This document shows, one piece after another, positions 26,625 through 35,758 of a DNA stretch of 64,000 nucleotides. Position numbers and translations under genes: made by a program. Under the pieces are notes generated by a model. It was not told the origin of the DNA. It saw only the letters and a program-made list of their open reading frames with translations, and did not search any database. Each line of letters starts with the position of its first letter. Position 1 is the first letter of the stretch. Source of the stretch: Blattabacterium cuenoti (lineage in GTDB: Bacteria > Bacteroidota > Bacteroidia > Flavobacteriales > Blattabacteriaceae); assembly GCF_014252395.1 (NCBI RefSeq), contig NZ_CP059219.1, positions 512,936-576,935 of the forward strand, read 5' to 3'.

Positions 26625-27927
26625 TGAATATAAAATATATTTATAAATTATATTCTATTTCTTCTGGAATAGAAATAAATAGTAAAAAAGTAAAACAAAA
26701 TTCTATATTTATAGCTTTAAAAGGAAAAAATTTTAACGGAAATCAATTTGCTGCTGAAGCAATTGCAAATGGTGCTATGTTAGTTATTTTAGATGATAAA
26801 AAATATGTTTTTTCTACAAAAAAAATTTTTTTTGTAGAAAATAGTTTATTTTTTTTACAAAAATTAGCAATGTATCATAGATATAAATTACATCATATTC
26901 CTATTATTGCTATTACAGGAAGTAATGGAAAAACAACAACTAAAGAACTTTTAAAAAAAATACTATCTAAAAAATATAAAAAAGTTCATTTTACTAATGA
27001 AAATTTTAATAATCATATAGGAATTCCATTAACTATTCTTTCTATGTCCAAAAATACTTCTATTTCTATTATAGAAATTGGAGCAAATCATGAAAATGAA
27101 ATTGAAAAAATGTGTTATATTATTAATCCAGATTATGGATATATAACTAATTTTGGAAAAGCTCATTTAGAAGGATTTCATAATATAAAAGGAGTTATAC
27201 GTAGTAAATTAGAACTATATAATTTTTTAAAAAAAAAAAAAAAACTGTATTTATAAACGGAGATGATCCTATTCAATTATATAATAGTAAAAAAATTAAA
27301 AGATTTATTTTTTCAGAAAAAAAAGATAATAAACCTGATATAATAGTAAAATATTTATGGAAAACAAAAAATATAAAATCAATTTTATATATTAAAAATA
27401 AAAAAATAATTTCTCCTTTAATAGGAAGTTATAATTTATATAATATAGCTTCGTCCATAATTATTGGAATGTATTTTAAAATTCCTTTGAAGGATATTAA
27501 AAAAGCAGTAGAAGAATATGTACCTAATAATTATCGATCTCAAATTTTAATAAAAAATAATAAAAAAATTATTATAGATTGTTATAATGCTAATCCTACT
27601 AGTATGATAAAAGCTCTTATTTTTTTTAATAATATTAAAGGAAATAAAATGGTTATATTAGGAGATATGTTAGAATTAGGTTCTTTTTCTAAAAAAGAAC
27701 ATAAAAAAATAATTTTTTTTTTAGAAAAAAGTTATATTCATATGGTTTTTTTAATTGGATCTATTTTTTTTAATATAGATATGAAAACATCTTGTAAAAT
27801 AAAAAAATTTATAACTAAAAAAAAATTTATTGAATGGATTAAAAAAAATCCAATTAAAAAAATTGATTTAATTCTTATTAAAGGATCTAGAAAAAATGCA
27901 TTAGAAAATTTGATTTACTTTTTGTAG
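26624..27927 (+). CDS. murF: MurF, UDP-MurNAc-tripeptide:D-Ala-D-Ala ligase, split by a poly(A) frameshift
   Basis: Adds D-Ala-D-Ala to the peptidoglycan precursor. The first frame (26624-27256) holds the N domain, the P-loop AITGSNGKTTTKE (about 97-109), NFNNHIGIPLT, EIGANHENE and TNFGKAHLEGF. It then hits a stop just after a 16-A tract (27229-27244). The rest of the protein continues in the +2 frame straight from that tract, as KTVFINGDDP, then LIGSYNLYNIASS and the C-terminal domain with NPTSMIKAL and LGDMLELG, to 27927. Adding one A or removing two restores one ORF of about 435 aa. Everything else looks intact, so I read it as a functional gene rescued by slippage, or a homopolymer-length sequencing error. 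Confidence 0.85.
27229..27244. repeat. 16-base poly(A) tract inside murF
   Basis: Six T followed by sixteen A lie exactly where the murF reading frame shifts. This is the longest uninterrupted A run I noticed in a coding sequence here. Homopolymers of this length are known to cause RNA polymerase slippage in other A+T-rich insect endosymbionts. Confidence 0.95.
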
Positions 27928-27978
27928 ATTTATATTTAAAGGTTAAATTTGTATTTGATAATTCCATTAAATTTTTTC

Positions 27979-29001
27979 ATGAAAAAAATTACCACAGAAA
28001 CCTATATAAAGTGGTTTAAAGATATGTCTTTTTGGAGAAAATTTGAAGATAAATGTCGTTCCTTATATTTAAAACAAAAAATTAGAGGATTTTTACATTT
28101 ATATAATGGACAAGAAGCAGTTCCTGCTGGATTGACTCATGCTATGGATATGTCTAAAGATAAAATGATAACCGCTTATAGATGTCATATTTTACCCATT
28201 TCTATGGGAGTATCTCCAAAAAAGATAATGGCAGAACTTTTAGGAAAAAAAACAGGAACATCTCATGGATTAGGAGGATCTATGCATATTTTTAGTAAAA
28301 AACATCGTTTTTATGGAGGTCATGGAATTGTAGGAGGACAAATACCATTAGGAGCTGGAATAGCTTTTGCTGATAAATATTTTGGTAAAAAAGCTGTAAC
28401 TATTGCTATTATGGGAGATGGGGCCGTTAGACAAGGATCTATGCATGAAACATTTAATATGGCTATGATATGGAAATTACCAGTGGTATTTGTATGTGAA
28501 AATAATAAATATGCTATGGGAACTTCTGTAGAAAGAAGTACTAATATGGAAGATATTTATAAAATAGGAATTTCATATGGAATGCCTTCTTATCCTGTAG
28601 ATGGAATGGATCCAGAAAAAATAGCAAAAATAGCTTATATTGCTATAGATAGAGCTAGAAAAGGATATGGAGCTACTTTTTTAGATATTAAAACGTATAG
28701 ATATAGAGGACATTCTATGTCTGATTCTGAATTATATAGAAGTAAAGAAGAAATACATTTATATAAAAAAAAAGATCCTATTTTAAAATTGAAAAATTTT
28801 ATTTTACAAAAAAAATGGGATACTATAGAAAATTTAATAGAAATAGAAAATGAAGTAAAAAAACAAGTGGAATTATGTGTTGAATTTGCAGAAAAATCAG
28901 ACACTCCATCTTTAGATGATATGTATAATGTTGTTTATAGTGAACCTGATTATCCTTTTTTAGATAGAAAAATTTTTCATAATAAAAAAGAAAAATATTA
29001 A
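27979..29001 (+). CDS. pdhA: Pyruvate dehydrogenase E1 component, alpha subunit
   Basis: Thiamine-diphosphate-dependent decarboxylation of pyruvate, together with a separate beta subunit not in this window. About 340 aa. The TPP motif appears as MGDGAVRQGSMHETFNMA...VCENNKYAMGT (about 145-178) and the phosphorylation-loop region as YRYRGHSMSD (about 235). I chose ATG 27979 (MKKITTETYIKWFKDM); the frame is open from a TTG at 27949. It is 2 bases upstream of pdhC, so the two are co-transcribed. Confidence 0.95.
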   Translation: MKKITTETYIKWFKDMSFWRKFEDKCRSLYLKQKIRGFLHLYNGQEAVPAGLTHAMDMSKDKMITAYRCHILPISMGVSPKKIMAELLGKKTGTSHGLGGSMHIFSKKHRFYGGHGIVGGQIPLGAGIAFADKYFGKKAVTIAIMGDGAVRQGSMHETFNMAMIWKLPVVFVCENNKYAMGTSVERSTNMEDIYKIGISYGMPSYPVDGMDPEKIAKIAYIAIDRARKGYGATFLDIKTYRYRGHSMSDSELYRSKEEIHLYKKKDPILKLKNFILQKKWDTIENLIEIENEVKKQVELCVEFAEKSDTPSLDDMYNVVYSEPDYPFLDRKIFHNKKEKY

Positions 29002-29003
29002 TA

Positions 29004-30143
29004 ATGGCAGAAATAATAACTATGCCCCAATTAAGTGATACTATGGAAGAGGGGACTGTAATAAAATGGAATAAAAAAATAGGAGATAAAATTTCAGAAG
29101 GAGATATTTTAGCTGAAATAGAAACAGATAAAGCTACCCAAGATTTTGAAATAGATGTTAGTGGAATTTTACTTTTTATTGGAGTTAAAGAAGGAGAAAA
29201 AACTAAAGTAAATGATATTTTAGCAATTATAGGTGAAGAAGGAGAAGATATTAGTCATCTCATTTTAGAATCAACATCAAAAAAAGTAAAAGAAAATATT
29301 AAAAATTTAGATGAAAAATTATTAATTTCTCCATTAGCTAAAAAAATGGCTAAAAAAGAAAATATATCTATAAATGAAATAAAAGGAAGTGGAGAATATG
29401 GTAGAATTATTAAAAGAGATATTGAATTTTATAAAACAAAAACATTAAATAAAGATTTAGAAAATAAAAGCATTGCTCATTCCTCTATGAGAAAAAAAAT
29501 AGCAAAACATTTAACTTTTTCTAAAATAACAGCTCCTCATTATTATTTATTTAGTGAAATTCAAGTAGATGAATTAATTAAATTAAGAAAAAAATTAAAT
29601 AATAAACTTTCTATAGAAGAAAAAATATCCTTTAATGATTTTATTATTAAAGCAGTTTCTAAAACTATAAAAAATAATATGGATATAAACGTTTCTTGGG
29701 AAGAAGATAAAATTATTATTTATCCTAATATTAATATTGGAATAGCTGTAGCTATTAAAGATGGATTAATAGTGCCAGTTATTAAAAACGCTGATCAAAA
29801 ATCTTTATTACAAATTTCTAAAGAAATTAAAGATAAAGTTAATCGTTCTAAATCAAAAAAAATACAACCAGAAGAGATAGATAATAGTACTTTTACAGTA
29901 TCAAATTTAGGAATGTATGGTATAGAATCTTTTACTTCTATTATTAATATTCCTAATTCATCTATTTTATCTGTAGGAAAAATTATGGAACGTCCAATTG
30001 TTAAAAATTCTAAAATAGAAATAGGGAATATAATGAAGATAACATTATCTTGTGATCATAGAATTATAGATGGAGCTATAGCTAGTAATTATATTTATTC
30101 TCTTAAAAATTTTTTAGAAGATCCTATTACTATATTATTTTAA
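29004..30143 (+). CDS. pdhC: Pyruvate dehydrogenase E2, dihydrolipoamide acetyltransferase
   Basis: Carries the acetyl group to CoA. Order of domains: one lipoyl domain (1-80, lipoyl lysine K43 in IETDKATQDF), a flexible linker, a peripheral-subunit-binding domain (SPLAKKMAKKENI, about 107-140), and the catalytic CAT domain (about 160-379) with the active-site histidine in SCDHRIIDGA. Length of 379 aa is short because only one lipoyl domain is present. The end overlaps terC by 4 bases (convergent). Confidence 0.94.
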   Translation: MAEIITMPQLSDTMEEGTVIKWNKKIGDKISEGDILAEIETDKATQDFEIDVSGILLFIGVKEGEKTKVNDILAIIGEEGEDISHLILESTSKKVKENIKNLDEKLLISPLAKKMAKKENISINEIKGSGEYGRIIKRDIEFYKTKTLNKDLENKSIAHSSMRKKIAKHLTFSKITAPHYYLFSEIQVDELIKLRKKLNNKLSIEEKISFNDFIIKAVSKTIKNNMDINVSWEEDKIIIYPNINIGIAVAIKDGLIVPVIKNADQKSLLQISKEIKDKVNRSKSKKIQPEEIDNSTFTVSNLGMYGIESFTSIINIPNSSILSVGKIMERPIVKNSKIEIGNIMKITLSCDHRIIDGAIASNYIYSLKNFLEDPITILF

Positions 30144-30871
30144 TTTTTATTTTTTTTTAAAGATAACCATGAATAAAAAATAGGAAATATAAATAATGAT
30201 AAAATAAATAAGGAAAATAAATTATTAAAAAATAATTTATTATAATAATTTTGTAAATTATATTTTTTTTCAAAAAAAGAAAAAATTAATTTAATTCCAA
30301 GAAAAATTATTGCAATAAAAGCCGTATTTTCTAATGTTGGATATTTTTCTATTAATTTGATAAGAAATTGAGAAATTAATCTCATTGAAAGAATACCTAT
30401 AAAAACACCTAAAAATATTAATAAAAAATTATTTGATAAAGCAACAGAAGCAAAAATATTATCAATAGAAAATGTTAAATCCATTATTTCTATTAAAAAA
30501 ATAATTTTCCAAAAATAATTTTTTTTGTTAAAATTTTTTTCATCTTTAAAAAAAGAATCATTTTTTTTTGTAAAAAAAAAATTAAATCCAACAAATATTA
30601 AATATATTCCTCCTAAAAATTTTAACCACCATATTTTAACTAATATAGAAGCAAAAATTAAACATATTCCTCTAAAAAAATAAGCTCCAATAATACCATA
30701 TTTTATAGCTTTTTTTCTTTCTTCTTTTTTTAATCTTGTAATCATAGAAGCTAACATAGCTGCATTATCCATAGATAAAATACTTTCTATTAAAAATAGA
30801 TTTCCTATGATAGAAATAGATGAAATAGGATTATGAATTATTTCTACAATAGATTTGATAAAAATATTCAT
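30140..30871 (-). CDS. TerC-family integral membrane protein
   Basis: The 243-aa protein is mostly hydrophobic with about seven membrane segments. It has the TerC-family pattern LIESILSMDNAAMLA (about 27-41) and a second conserved acidic pair in IMDLTFSIDNIFASVAL (about 130-146). Relatives (Alx, YkoY, MeeY/MeeF) are involved in manganese export or metal loading of secreted proteins. The exact role here is inferred. It lies 12 bases downstream of the MsbA-like gene and is convergent with pdhC. Confidence 0.83.
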   Translation of the reverse strand: MNIFIKSIVEIIHNPISSISIIGNLFLIESILSMDNAAMLASMITRLKKEERKKAIKYGIIGAYFFRGICLIFASILVKIWWLKFLGGIYLIFVGFNFFFTKKNDSFFKDEKNFNKKNYFWKIIFLIEIMDLTFSIDNIFASVALSNNFLLIFLGVFIGILSMRLISQFLIKLIEKYPTLENTAFIAIIFLGIKLIFSFFEKKYNLQNYYNKLFFNNLFSLFILSLFIFPIFYSWLSLKKNKN

Positions 30872-30883
30872 TTTTCAAAAATT

Positions 30884-32713
30884 TTATAACTCTATTAAAT
30901 TATTATAAATTCCTTTTTTTAAAATTAAATTTTTATGATTACCTTGTTCTATAATTTTTCCTTTTTCTAATACAATAATATGATCTGCATTTTGTATAAT
31001 ATTGGAAGATAATCTATGTGATATAACTAAAGATGTTTTATTTTTCATTATTTTATTTAATTCTTTTTGAACTAATGTTTCTGATTCTGTATCTAAAGAA
31101 GATGTAGCTTCATCTAAAATTAAAATAGGAGGATTTTTTAATATAACTCTAGCTATACTTATTCTTTGTTTTTGTCCTAAAGATAATTTATTTCCATTAT
31201 GTCCAATAATAGTATCATATCCTTTTGGTAATTTTTCTATAAAATCATGTGCATTTGCAATTTTAGCTGCTTTTATTACAGATTTAATAGATATTTTTTT
31301 TTCTATTCCTAATGTTATGTTATTAAAAATAGAATTATTAAAAAGAATTGGTTCTTGGGTTACTATACCCAATAATTTTCTGTAATCTTTAATTTTTAAA
31401 TATTTAAGATTATTTCCATCAATTGTTATTTTTCCAGATGTAACATTATAAAAATTAGCTAATAAATTAACAATAGTTGATTTACCACTTCCAGATCTTC
31501 CTATCAAAACTATAGTTTTTCCTTTTTTTATAGAAAAATTTAAATTTTTAATTAAAAATAATTTATTATAAGTAAATGATACATTACGAAATAAAATTTC
31601 ATCTTTAAAATGAAAAATAGATTTTGATTTTATTTTTTTATTTGAAACATATTTAGTATCTAATAATATTTCTACAATACGTTCTGCAGCTGCTTTTCCT
31701 TTTTGTATATTAGACATAGAATTAACTAATATTTTTATTGGATTAATTATTTGAAAAAATAATCCAACAAAAGGAAAAAGAATTTCTTTAGTCATTTTAT
31801 TTTTTTCTAAAAAAAGTTTTCCTCCATACCAAATAATTAAAATCATAATAATAGAACCTAATAATTCGCTAATAGGAGATACTAATTCTTTTTTTCTATT
31901 AACGCGAGAAGAAAGTATTTTTTGAAATTTTGAAACATTTTCAAAACGTTTTTGCATTTGATTTTCAGCATTAAAAATATTTATAATTTTACTATAATTT
32001 AAAGTTTCTTCTATAAAAGAAAATAATATTCCTAATTGATTTTGAGCTCCTTTTGCATCTTTTTTTAAACTTATACCTATAATAGATAAAAAAATACTCA
32101 TTATAGGAATTAATAAAAAAGCAAATAATGTTAATTGATTACTCATAAAAAATAAAGTAACTAGATGAAAAAATACCATAATAGATGAATTCATTAAACT
32201 AGCTAAAGAATTAATAATAAATAATTCTATTTCGTTTACATCATTAGATAATCTAGACATTAAATCTCCATTTTTTTTATTTGAAAAAAAAATTATAGGT
32301 AAAGACAATACTTTTTTATGAAAATCATTTCTAATATTTTGAATAATAGAAGTTTTAATTCCTATTAAAAAATATTCTGATAAGTATTTAAAAATATTTC
32401 TAATTAAAAAAATAATAATAATAAAAATACAAAAAATAGCTAAAGCATTTATTTTACCATATTTATATGATAATTTTTTTATAAAAAAATGAAAATATTT
32501 TATAATAAAATCAAAAAATCCATTAAAAGAATAATTTAAAAATTTTTTTTTACTTTTTTCTTCAGTATTTTCAAGTAAAATACTTAATACAGGAGAAATA
32601 GATATTATAGAGATAATAGAAAAAAAAGAATGTAAAAAATTACATATTATATTAATGATGTAATAAGATTTGTAGGGTTTTGAATAATCTAAAATTTTTT
32701 CAAGTGCATTCAT
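30884..32713 (-). CDS. ABC exporter, MsbA-like (transmembrane plus ATPase)
   Basis: Half-size ABC exporter of 609 aa: six membrane helices (about 1-330) fused to an ATPase domain. Walker A is IGRSGSGKSTIVNLL (about 403), Walker B is ILILDEATSSLD (about 525), and the H-loop is in LVISHRLSS. The ABC signature reads LSLGQKQR rather than LSGGQ. Flipping of lipid A core, as by MsbA, is the best guess given the LPS and outer-membrane genes nearby. It is divergent from secDF. Confidence 0.85.
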   Translation of the reverse strand: MNALEKILDYSKPYKSYYIINIICNFLHSFFSIISIISISPVLSILLENTEEKSKKKFLNYSFNGFFDFIIKYFHFFIKKLSYKYGKINALAIFCIFIIIIFLIRNIFKYLSEYFLIGIKTSIIQNIRNDFHKKVLSLPIIFFSNKKNGDLMSRLSNDVNEIELFIINSLASLMNSSIMVFFHLVTLFFMSNQLTLFAFLLIPIMSIFLSIIGISLKKDAKGAQNQLGILFSFIEETLNYSKIINIFNAENQMQKRFENVSKFQKILSSRVNRKKELVSPISELLGSIIMILIIWYGGKLFLEKNKMTKEILFPFVGLFFQIINPIKILVNSMSNIQKGKAAAERIVEILLDTKYVSNKKIKSKSIFHFKDEILFRNVSFTYNKLFLIKNLNFSIKKGKTIVLIGRSGSGKSTIVNLLANFYNVTSGKITIDGNNLKYLKIKDYRKLLGIVTQEPILFNNSIFNNITLGIEKKISIKSVIKAAKIANAHDFIEKLPKGYDTIIGHNGNKLSLGQKQRISIARVILKNPPILILDEATSSLDTESETLVQKELNKIMKNKTSLVISHRLSSNIIQNADHIIVLEKGKIIEQGNHKNLILKKGIYNNLIEL

Positions 32714-32730
32714 TAAATTCTCTTAATCAA

Positions 32731-32738
32731 CAAAGGTA
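32731..32738 (-). promoter_or_regulatory. Candidate -7 element for the MsbA-like gene
   Basis: On the minus strand the octamer reads TACCTTTG, matching TAnnTTTG, 18 bases before the start codon of the exporter gene. No convincing -33 TTG is seen. The placement gives a leader of roughly 10-12 bases. Confidence 0.35.
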
Positions 32739-32774
32739 ATTATAAAATTTTTATTTTTACTAAAAGTATACATA

Positions 32775-35519
32775 ATGCGTATAAGAAACTTTTTTACTAT
32801 TTTTATAACTTCGATATTGACTATAATTTGTTTATATTATATTTTTTCTAGTATTTATACTAATGAAAATAATATAAAAAATAATAACCTAAATTTAGGT
32901 TTAGATTTAAAAGGAGGTATTAGTCTAATTTTAGATATATCTGAAAAAGATTTATTAATAAATCTTTCTGAAAAATCTAAAAATTTTCTTTTTTTAAAAG
33001 CATTAGAAAATGCAGAAAATAAAAAAAAAGAAAATTCTAATATAGATTATTTATCGTATTTTACTAATTTTTTTTATAAAGAAAAAAAAAATAAAAAATT
33101 AAATATTAATTTATCATCCCCAGAAATATTTGGAAATATTTCTAATATAGAAGAAATTGATTCTAATATTACATCAGATATAGATGTAGAAAAATTTTTA
33201 AGAAAAAAAATAGAATCTTCTATTTATACTGTTCAAAATATTTTAAGATCTAGAATAGATCAATTTGGAATAACACAACCAAATATACAACGTATAAAAA
33301 ATTCTAATAAAATTTTAATAGAATTATCTGGAATAAAAAATATACAAAGAATAAAAAATATTTTAGAAAAAAAAGCAGAACTTCATTTTTTTGAAACTTA
33401 CAGTATACAAGATATTTTTCCATTTTTTACTAAAATTAATAAATATTTTACATTAAATCAAAAAAAATCATTTATAAAATTATTAAATATTACTAAAATT
33501 AAATCTTCTAATATAGTAGGATTAGTGCATAAAAAAGATATAAATGTTGTTTCAAAATTTTTAAATTCAATATATGTAATAAATTCTTTACCATATAGTT
33601 TATATAATATAAAATTTATATGGGGATATAAAAGTGTTTCAAAAAATAATTTATTTCAATTATTTGCTATTAAAACAAATGAAGATGAAGAATTTATTCA
33701 TTCTTTAAAAGGAAATATTGTTGTTAAAGCGTATAAATCCTTTGGAACATTTAATGAAACATATATTAATATAAAAATGAATCAAGAAGGATCTAAAAAA
33801 TGGAAAATATTTACTGAAAAAAATATAGGTAAAAATATAGCAATAGTACTTGACAATTTTGTTTATGCTTGTCCTATTGTTAATTCTGTAATACCTAATG
33901 GTATGTCTCAAATATCAGGTCATTTTTCCGTACAAGAATCTAATGATTTAATAAATATATTAAATACTGGAGAACTACCTACTTCAGTAAAAATTATTCA
34001 AACAGAAATAGTAGGTCCTTCTTTAGGAAAAGAATCTATTAAAAAAGGAATTCTATCTTTTTTAATAGCTTTATTATTTGTATTTATTTGGATGTATATA
34101 TATTATTCTATTCCAGGAATATACGCTAATATAATATTAATTTTTAATTTAATATTTATTTTTGGTATTCTCATTTCTATAAATGCTGTATTAACTTTTT
34201 CTGGTATAGCAGGGATTATATTAACATTAGCAATGTCTATGGATTCAAATATACTTATTTATGAAAAAATTAAAGAAAATATAATAAATAAAATTCCTTT
34301 ATCAATATCTATTAATAATAGTTATACTTTTGAAGGAGCGTTATCATCAATTATAGATGGACAAATAACTACTTTATTATGTGGAATTATTTTATTTTAT
34401 TTTGGAGGTACAGGACCAATAAAAAGTTTTTCAATAACTTTAATTATTGGAATTATAATATCTTTATTTACTTCTATTTGTTTAGGAAAACTTTTTTTAG
34501 AATGGCATTTAAAAAAATATAATAATATTTTTTTTAAAAAAATTTCAATTTTTAATAAAAAACAAGATATACAATATAATTTTTTATCTAAAAAAAGAAT
34601 TTCTTATATTTTTTCTTCTTTTATTTTATTTATTAGTATATTTTCTATTTTCAATGAAGGATTAAATTTAGGATTAGATTTTGTTGGAGGACGTTCTTAT
34701 ATAATTCGTTTTGATAGAAAAATGATTCCTGAAAAAGTTTCTGAAATTTTATCAAAAACATTTATAGAAAATGGAAAAAAAATATATCCAAGTGTCAAAA
34801 TGTTTGGAAACAAAAATCAATTAAAAATAACAACTAAATATAAAATATGGAGAGAAGATAATGATATAGAAGAAGAAATTATGAATAAAATATTTAAATC
34901 TTTGAAAAACTTTTTACCTATGAGTTTTATGAATTTTAAAAGTGTGGAAAAAAATAAACATTTAGGTATTCTTTCTATAGAAAAAATAGGACCTACAATA
35001 GCTAAAGATATGTTAAATAAAGCTATTATTTCAATTATAATTTCTTTAGTAGTTATGTTTATTTATATTTTTATAAGATTTAAAAAGTGGCAATTTGGAT
35101 TAGGAGCAATAATTGCATTAATACATGATTTAATTATTATATTTGGAATATTTTCTTTTTTTCAAAAAAAATTTCCTATTTTAGAAATAGATCATGCTTT
35201 TATAGCAGCTTTATTAACAATAATAGGTTATTCTATTAATGATACAGTAATTGTTTATGATAAAATAAGAAAAATTTCAAAAAAAACACTTATAATGGAA
35301 AAAGATATTATAAATGAAGGAATTTTCAGTTCTTTAAATAGGACTATAAATACTTCATTTGTTACTTTATTAGTAGTATCTATTATTTTTATATTTGGAG
35401 GAATAGCTATTAGAAGTTTTATGTTTGCTTTATTTATTGGAATAATTGTAGGAACTTATTCTTCTATATTTTTAGCACCATCTATAATGTATGATTTTTG
35501 TAAAAAAAATAAAAAATGA
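32775..35519 (+). CDS. secDF: Protein translocase subunit SecDF (fused SecD and SecF)
   Basis: Proton-driven accessory subunits of the Sec translocon. The 914-aa protein is the natural Bacteroidetes fusion. The SecD half starts with one helix and GLDLKGGISLILDI (about 42-55), with a large periplasmic P1 region and helices from about 420. The SecF half has a second GLDFVGGRSYIIRF (about 636) and further helices, including SINDTVIVYDKIR (about 820). The periplasmic region is rich in Lys/Asn from base composition but unbroken. It overlaps tatA by 4 bases. Confidence 0.95.
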   Translation: MRIRNFFTIFITSILTIICLYYIFSSIYTNENNIKNNNLNLGLDLKGGISLILDISEKDLLINLSEKSKNFLFLKALENAENKKKENSNIDYLSYFTNFFYKEKKNKKLNINLSSPEIFGNISNIEEIDSNITSDIDVEKFLRKKIESSIYTVQNILRSRIDQFGITQPNIQRIKNSNKILIELSGIKNIQRIKNILEKKAELHFFETYSIQDIFPFFTKINKYFTLNQKKSFIKLLNITKIKSSNIVGLVHKKDINVVSKFLNSIYVINSLPYSLYNIKFIWGYKSVSKNNLFQLFAIKTNEDEEFIHSLKGNIVVKAYKSFGTFNETYINIKMNQEGSKKWKIFTEKNIGKNIAIVLDNFVYACPIVNSVIPNGMSQISGHFSVQESNDLINILNTGELPTSVKIIQTEIVGPSLGKESIKKGILSFLIALLFVFIWMYIYYSIPGIYANIILIFNLIFIFGILISINAVLTFSGIAGIILTLAMSMDSNILIYEKIKENIINKIPLSISINNSYTFEGALSSIIDGQITTLLCGIILFYFGGTGPIKSFSITLIIGIIISLFTSICLGKLFLEWHLKKYNNIFFKKISIFNKKQDIQYNFLSKKRISYIFSSFILFISIFSIFNEGLNLGLDFVGGRSYIIRFDRKMIPEKVSEILSKTFIENGKKIYPSVKMFGNKNQLKITTKYKIWREDNDIEEEIMNKIFKSLKNFLPMSFMNFKSVEKNKHLGILSIEKIGPTIAKDMLNKAIISIIISLVVMFIYIFIRFKKWQFGLGAIIALIHDLIIIFGIFSFFQKKFPILEIDHAFIAALLTIIGYSINDTVIVYDKIRKISKKTLIMEKDIINEGIFSSLNRTINTSFVTLLVVSIIFIFGGIAIRSFMFALFIGIIVGTYSSIFLAPSIMYDFCKKNKK

Positions 35520-35758
35520 AAAATATTTTATTTATTAGTATTGAAGAAAGTTTTTTTATTATTTTTATAGCTATACTTATTTTTGGTCCAAAAAAAATAC
35601 CAGATATAGCTCGTGGATTAGGAGAAGGTATACGTTATTTTAAAAAAGCTAAAGAAAAAATAAAAAATGAAATTATGAAAAATGATAAAATAGATATTGA
35701 AAAATCTGATAAAAATAAAAAAAATGTTCCTCCTTATTCTGTAAAACGTAATGATTAA
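35516..35758 (+). CDS. tatA: Sec-independent translocase TatA-like protein
   Basis: Small pore-forming component of twin-arginine export. The 80-aa protein has one N-terminal membrane helix (about 8-24), the FGPKKIPDIARGLGEGIRYFKKAKEK hinge and amphipathic helix, and a short charged tail. The FGPKK motif is diagnostic for TatA/B. TatC is not in this window. It is translationally coupled to secDF (ATGA overlap) and convergent with the PpiD-like gene, overlapping it by 4 bases. Confidence 0.9.
   Translation: MKNILFISIEESFFIIFIAILIFGPKKIPDIARGLGEGIRYFKKAKEKIKNEIMKNDKIDIEKSDKNKKNVPPYSVKRND

Noticed and set aside
27469-27927. Independent gene downstream of murF.
   Set aside because: It aligns with the MurF C-terminal domain, and the open frame extends back to the poly(A) tract, so it is the second half of murF.
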